From JAUZPB01 sp050262615 (GTDB lineage Bacteria > Bacteroidota > Ignavibacteria > Ignavibacteriales > SURF-24): a stretch of DNA of 26,825 nucleotides. Positions 23,642 to 26,825 of this stretch are shown in pieces (positions within the stretch are counted from its first letter, which is position 1; every line of letters begins with the position of its first letter). The stretch is from the NCBI GenBank assembly GCA_050262615.1, contig JBLNEL010000226.1, positions 1 through 26,825 of the forward strand, read 5' to 3'. The translations under genes were made by a program, and so were the position numbers. The notes beneath the pieces were generated by a model. It ran no database searches. It worked only from the letters and a program-made list of their open reading frames with translations, and was not told the origin of the DNA.

Positions 23642-23769
23642 GAAAGCAAAGTTAATTATCTATTTTATATATAATAAACTTCGGCACATGCAGACGCTCA
23701 CAAAAAAAAGATATGGACACCAGTGCACAGAGAGTGAATTTAACACTTTCCAAACAATGAGGAGTTACT

Positions 23770-25458
23770 ATGGCATTATCTCTTAGTCCTGAACGGCTGA
23801 AAAGATATAAAGATATAGCAGCGCTGCTAATAAAGTATGGAAGCAAGAATATTGTACAGACAAGCAATCTTGAGGATGCAATACTAGAAGAAGAGATCAT
23901 TTCAGGCGATACAAAAGAAGGGGCTGCGAAGGATAATGCACCCGAGCAGCTGGCCCACGACCTGGAAGATCTAGGTCCAACGTTCATAAAATTAGGTCAG
24001 CTGCTTTCGACGCGTCCAGACTTTCTGCCGCCGGCATATATAGATGCGCTTACAAGACTGCAGGATAATGTAAAGCCATTTTCATACGAAGAAGTTGAAG
24101 AGATCATCCAATCAGAGCTTAGTGTAAGGATATCAAAGGCTTTCCAGGAATTTGACAAAGAGCCAATGGCGGCAGCATCGTTAGGGCAGGTGCATAAGGC
24201 AAAGTTAAGAGACGGGCGGCCGGTGGCAGTAAAGATTCAGCGTCCGGGAATAAGGGAGCAGATTGCAAAAGACCTGGAGGCACTTAAGGATATTGCAACG
24301 ACAATTGATAAGCACACCGATACGGGCAGGAGGTATGCATTTGAAAGCCTCTTAAATGAATTTAAGAAATCCCTATTGCTCGAACTAGACTATTCACAGG
24401 AAGCGCAGAATCTTGTAAAGCTTGGAGAAAATCTGCAGAGGTACGACAGGATAATAGTTCCCCAGCCGGTAAATGATTACACTACAAGCAAAGTCCTTAC
24501 GATGGATTATGTAAAGGGAACAAAGGTAACATCCTTAAGTCCGCTTGCAAGGATTGAAATAGATGGGAAGCTCTTAGCCGATGAACTCTTCAGGGCATAT
24601 CTTGACCAGGTATTAATAGACGGGTTTTTCCATGCAGATCCTCACCCAGGAAATGTATTTATTACTGATGACGGCAGGGTTGCGCTTATAGACCTTGGGA
24701 TGGTTGCGCGTATTGATCCGGAATCAAGAGAGGATCTGCTTAAGCTGATCTTGTATGTAGCTGACGGGCGCGGCAAAGATGCCGCAGAGATAAGTAAAAA
24801 AATGGGTACGCCGCTTGAGGATTTCAATGACGAGAAGTTCACGGCTGAAGTAACTGAATTTGTTGCAAAGTCGCAGGATGCAACCTTAAAGCAGATAGAG
24901 GTAGGGCGAGTTGTCGTTGAGCTTACAAGAATAGCTGCAAGCAATGGAATAAGGGTACCGAATGAGCTTACTATGCTGGGGAAAACCCTATTAAACCTGG
25001 ATCAGATAGGCACAACGCTTGATCCTGAGTTTAACCCGAATGCAGTAATAAGGCAGCATGCCGATACAATCTTCAGGCGTCATCTTTACAAGAAAGTTTC
25101 GCCAGGAAATGTATTCTCTTCGCTTCTGGAAGTAAATGAGCTGATGCAGAAACTTCCCGGCAGGTTAAATACAATAACAGACAATCTTGCATCGAACCGT
25201 TTTCAGATAAAAGTAGATGCTATTGATGATAACAGTCTGATGCAGAACCTGCAGAAGATAGCAAACAGAATTACGATGGGGCTTATACTAGCAGCGCTTA
25301 TTATAGGTGCAGCGTTAATGATGAGGGTAAACAGCACATTTACAATTTTAGGGTATCCGGGGCTTGCGATGCTGATGTTTCTGGTAGCTGCAGTAATTGG
25401 TTTCGGGCTTGTATTTAATATTCTACTTAAGGATGAATGGCGACGTAAAAGGCCATAA
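23770..25458 (+). CDS. ABC1/UbiB-family atypical kinase (AarF-like)
   Basis: This 562-residue protein of the ABC1/ADCK/UbiB family comprises atypical protein-kinase-like ATPases needed for quinone biosynthesis or lipid handling. The family blocks are present: TFIKLGQLLSTRPD (KxGQ, residues about 74-77), the Ala-rich loop AAASLGQVHKA (133-143) in place of the glycine-rich loop, AVKIQRPG (Lys155), LLLELDYSQEAQN, DGFFHADPHPGNVF and ALIDLGMVA (metal-binding DLG). The C-terminus has two membrane spans (about residues 503-525 and 532-550), as in UbiB. GAGGAG sits 5 nt before the ATG. It lies directly upstream of the complex I genes, which fits a respiratory quinone role, but the 274-bp gap suggests separate promoters. 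Confidence 0.9.
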   Translation: MALSLSPERLKRYKDIAALLIKYGSKNIVQTSNLEDAILEEEIISGDTKEGAAKDNAPEQLAHDLEDLGPTFIKLGQLLSTRPDFLPPAYIDALTRLQDNVKPFSYEEVEEIIQSELSVRISKAFQEFDKEPMAAASLGQVHKAKLRDGRPVAVKIQRPGIREQIAKDLEALKDIATTIDKHTDTGRRYAFESLLNEFKKSLLLELDYSQEAQNLVKLGENLQRYDRIIVPQPVNDYTTSKVLTMDYVKGTKVTSLSPLARIEIDGKLLADELFRAYLDQVLIDGFFHADPHPGNVFITDDGRVALIDLGMVARIDPESREDLLKLILYVADGRGKDAAEISKKMGTPLEDFNDEKFTAEVTEFVAKSQDATLKQIEVGRVVVELTRIAASNGIRVPNELTMLGKTLLNLDQIGTTLDPEFNPNAVIRQHADTIFRRHLYKKVSPGNVFSSLLEVNELMQKLPGRLNTITDNLASNRFQIKVDAIDDNSLMQNLQKIANRITMGLILAALIIGAALMMRVNSTFTILGYPGLAMLMFLVAAVIGFGLVFNILLKDEWRRKRP

Positions 25459-25732
25459 AGACAGGAAACTGATCATAAGAGATTAAGGTAAGCAGAAGAA
25501 CTTTCAGCCTGGTGTAATGCACTTGATCTACCAACAGCAGTGTCCAGCCGGTAATTTCCTGGTGTATTTCCCTTGCATTCTCAAGCTATATTTATATTTT
25601 ATTATAAATGGCCATTTTTAATGGCCTAAAAGACACTGCATTTATTTTTAAGAGGGCAGACTGGAGAATAGGCAGTATACTTTTTTGAGATAGATTTAGC
25701 AATATGCGAAACATATAAGGAGATGAGGAAAC
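25459..25732 (+). promoter_or_regulatory. Upstream region of the nuo operon with paired repeats and a hairpin
   Basis: No gene is seen. GCAGTGTC (25537-25544) and GACACTGC (25632-25639) are perfect 8-bp inverted repeats enclosing 87 nt. Within that span GGCCAT (25610-25615) and ATGGCC (25621-25626) form a hairpin with a 5-nt loop. CCTGGTGTA occurs at 25508 and 25559. A promoter guess is TTGCAT (25573) with a T/A-rich -10 region near 25595. AAGGAGATGAGGAAAC precedes the nuoA TTG start. Confidence 0.4.
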
Positions 25733-26161
25733 TTGAACCCTTCTGGCAACAGTCCGGCAGATTCCTGGTCATTACTGCTCTACGGAGCCGCGGTATTGAT
25801 ACTTGTAGGAATCATGGTCGGTCTTTCGTACATACTGGGGCAGCGGCATGAAGACAAGGATACGAACACTCCGTTCGAATCCGGTATGAAGGTTACCGGT
25901 TCGGCACGTCTGCGTTTCTCAGTACACTTCTATTTAGTAGCAATGTTTTTTGTGATCTTTGATCTGGAGGCTGTTTTTATAGTAGCCTGGGCAATAGCAT
26001 TTCATGATTTAGGCTGGGGAGGATACATTGCTGTGCTGATATTCATTGCAATTCTGACGGCAGTTCTTGTATACGAATGGCGAATCGGGGCTCTGGATTT
26101 TGGTCCTAACGGCAGAAAAATACTAAAAGCACAAAGAGCATTAAATAAACCGAGAGCTTAA
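25733..26161 (+). CDS. nuoA: NADH-quinone oxidoreductase subunit A
   Basis: This 142-residue membrane subunit of complex I lies at the junction of the membrane and peripheral arms. It has three hydrophobic helices (about residues 11-36, 66-90 and 96-116). The conserved loop FESGMKVTGSARLRFSVHFY and FVIFDLEAVF are present, including the acidic residues typical of NuoA. The start is TTG at 25733; a nearby ATG at 25723 is in another frame. AAGGAG and GAGGA lie just upstream. Length fits the family (about 120-145 residues). nuoB begins 22 bp after the stop codon, so this is the first gene of an nuo operon that continues past the window. Confidence 0.94.
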   Translation: MNPSGNSPADSWSLLLYGAAVLILVGIMVGLSYILGQRHEDKDTNTPFESGMKVTGSARLRFSVHFYLVAMFFVIFDLEAVFIVAWAIAFHDLGWGGYIAVLIFIAILTAVLVYEWRIGALDFGPNGRKILKAQRALNKPRA

Positions 26162-26183
26162 AAACAGAAAGAGTAGAGTTAGT

Positions 26184-26822
26184 ATGAATTGGTGGTTAAC
26201 AAAAGCAGCAGATCCATTAACAGTAGTTCAGGGGACAGGTTCTTTTGAACAGACTGTAAAAGACAATCTTTTCTTAAGCAATCTTGAAAGTCTTCTAGCC
26301 TGGGGCAGAAAGAATTCGATGTGGCCTTTTAACTTTGGGCTATCGTGCTGTTATGTTGAGATGGCTACAAGTCTTACAAGTAAATACGATCTTGCGCGTT
26401 TCGGAGCGGAGGTCATCCGTGGAACGCCAAGGGAAGCTGATGTAATGGTAGTGGCGGGCACGGTATTTATGAAGATGGCGCCAGTAATAAAGCGTCTATA
26501 TGATCAGATGATGGAGCCGCGCTGGGTAATATCGATGGGTTCATGTGCAAATTCAGGCGGGATGTATGATGTATACAGTGTAGTTCAGGGAGTGGATAAA
26601 TTTCTTCCGGTGGATGTATATGTACAGGGTTGTCCGCCGAGGCCTGATACGCTTATGGAAGGAGTACTGCTCTTAAGGGATTATGTAGGACAGGAAAAGC
26701 GACCCTTAAGCTGGGTAATAGGTCCGCAGGGAATAATTAAGCCTGAAAGAATCTCACAAAGAGACATAAAGACACCTGAGCGGGTTAAAGCAACAACACT
26801 GCGTCCCCCGACAGAGATCTGA
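26184..26822 (+). CDS. nuoB: NADH-quinone oxidoreductase subunit B
   Basis: This 212-residue peripheral-arm subunit of complex I carries the N2 [4Fe-4S] cluster, the last before quinone. The four ligands are visible: adjacent Cys55-Cys56 in FGLSCCYVEMA, Cys121 in SMGSCANSGG and Cys150 in VQGCPPRPD. The quinone-pocket region WPFNFGLS and YDLARFGAEVIRGTPREADV are conserved. The C-terminal tail after about residue 170 extends past the minimal family length with charged residues. The ATG follows AGAGTAGAGTTAGT, a modest ribosome binding site, 22 bp after nuoA. The stop lies 3 bp before the window end, so nuoC would be expected next. Confidence 0.95.
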   Translation: MNWWLTKAADPLTVVQGTGSFEQTVKDNLFLSNLESLLAWGRKNSMWPFNFGLSCCYVEMATSLTSKYDLARFGAEVIRGTPREADVMVVAGTVFMKMAPVIKRLYDQMMEPRWVISMGSCANSGGMYDVYSVVQGVDKFLPVDVYVQGCPPRPDTLMEGVLLLRDYVGQEKRPLSWVIGPQGIIKPERISQRDIKTPERVKATTLRPPTEI

Positions 26823-26825
26823 AGA

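Larger units (their letters stand above)
23321..23769. other. Gene-free spacer between treZ and the ABC1 kinase
   Basis: No credible coding frame or RNA gene is seen. A minus-strand frame at 23652-23987 is a shadow of the kinase gene. The stretch is AT-rich, with poly-T at 23409-23416. It contains a direct repeat of GGTATTCCGGG with 20-bp period (23536-23566) and the 16-bp tandem repeat at 23601-23641. TATAAT occurs at 23670-23675 without a good -35 box. Confidence 0.6.

Noticed and set aside
1..26825. tRNA, rRNA, insertion sequence or prophage
   Set aside because: No cloverleaf-like or rRNA sequence, transposase, integrase, terminal inverted repeats or phage gene was seen by eye. A tRNA search program would be needed to be sure.

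Overview
The window is AT-rich chromosomal DNA from a bacterium, most likely of the Bacteroidota/Ignavibacteriota (FCB) branch. That placement is an inference. It rests on the mix of Sec-exported proteins, a GH20 hexosaminidase, a Pit transporter with a DUF47 partner, an exported amidase with an AMIN domain and a nuoA-nuoB start, together with AT-rich spacers and TTG-type starts. No phage, insertion sequence, CRISPR array, rRNA or tRNA gene was seen. Most of the window reads as ordinary core and metabolic DNA.

Layout. Positions 1-1793 hold two minus-strand genes: the N-terminal 370 residues of an ADP-forming acyl-CoA ligase (cut by the window edge) and a DinB-fold protein. A 430-bp spacer built from short tandem repeats follows. 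Positions 2236-3945 (plus) encode an uncharacterised HExxH membrane protein and an exported metallophosphoesterase. Positions 4185-8598 (minus) encode a membrane-anchored low-complexity protein, an NAD-dependent epimerase-like protein, a membrane metallophosphoesterase and an MFS transporter. A YciO/TsaC-type protein (plus, 8895-9506) stands alone behind its own promoter and terminator. A YdfG-like SDR and a GH20 hexosaminidase (minus) reach to 13012 and are divergent from a DUF47-Pit phosphate uptake pair (plus, 13155-14812). An ICMT-family methyltransferase and a multidomain N-acetylmuramoyl-L-alanine amidase follow (15049-17498), then a second DinB-fold protein (minus) divergent from an unusual ferredoxin (plus). 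Positions 19170-23227 (minus) form a two-gene alpha-glucan unit: trehalohydrolase TreZ overlapping a glycogen-debranching enzyme at TAATG. The window closes with an ABC1/UbiB-like kinase and the first two genes of a complex I operon (nuoA, nuoB).

How the genes work together. The clear partnerships are treZ with the debranching enzyme (alpha-glucan to trehalose), DUF47 with Pit (phosphate uptake), and nuoA with nuoB (respiratory complex I). Strong intrinsic terminators end the transcription units at about 4030, 9572, 14849, 17549 and 19127; four of the five also point toward a converging minus-strand gene.

The least explained signal is a recurring class of short tandem duplications, mostly of 14-20 bp, found in several spacers, often beside stop codons, and once in frame inside treZ. 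I did not find a clear new multigene system. The best candidates for new biology are this repeat process, the HExxH membrane protein, the seven-cysteine ferredoxin and the treZ-debranching gene pair.
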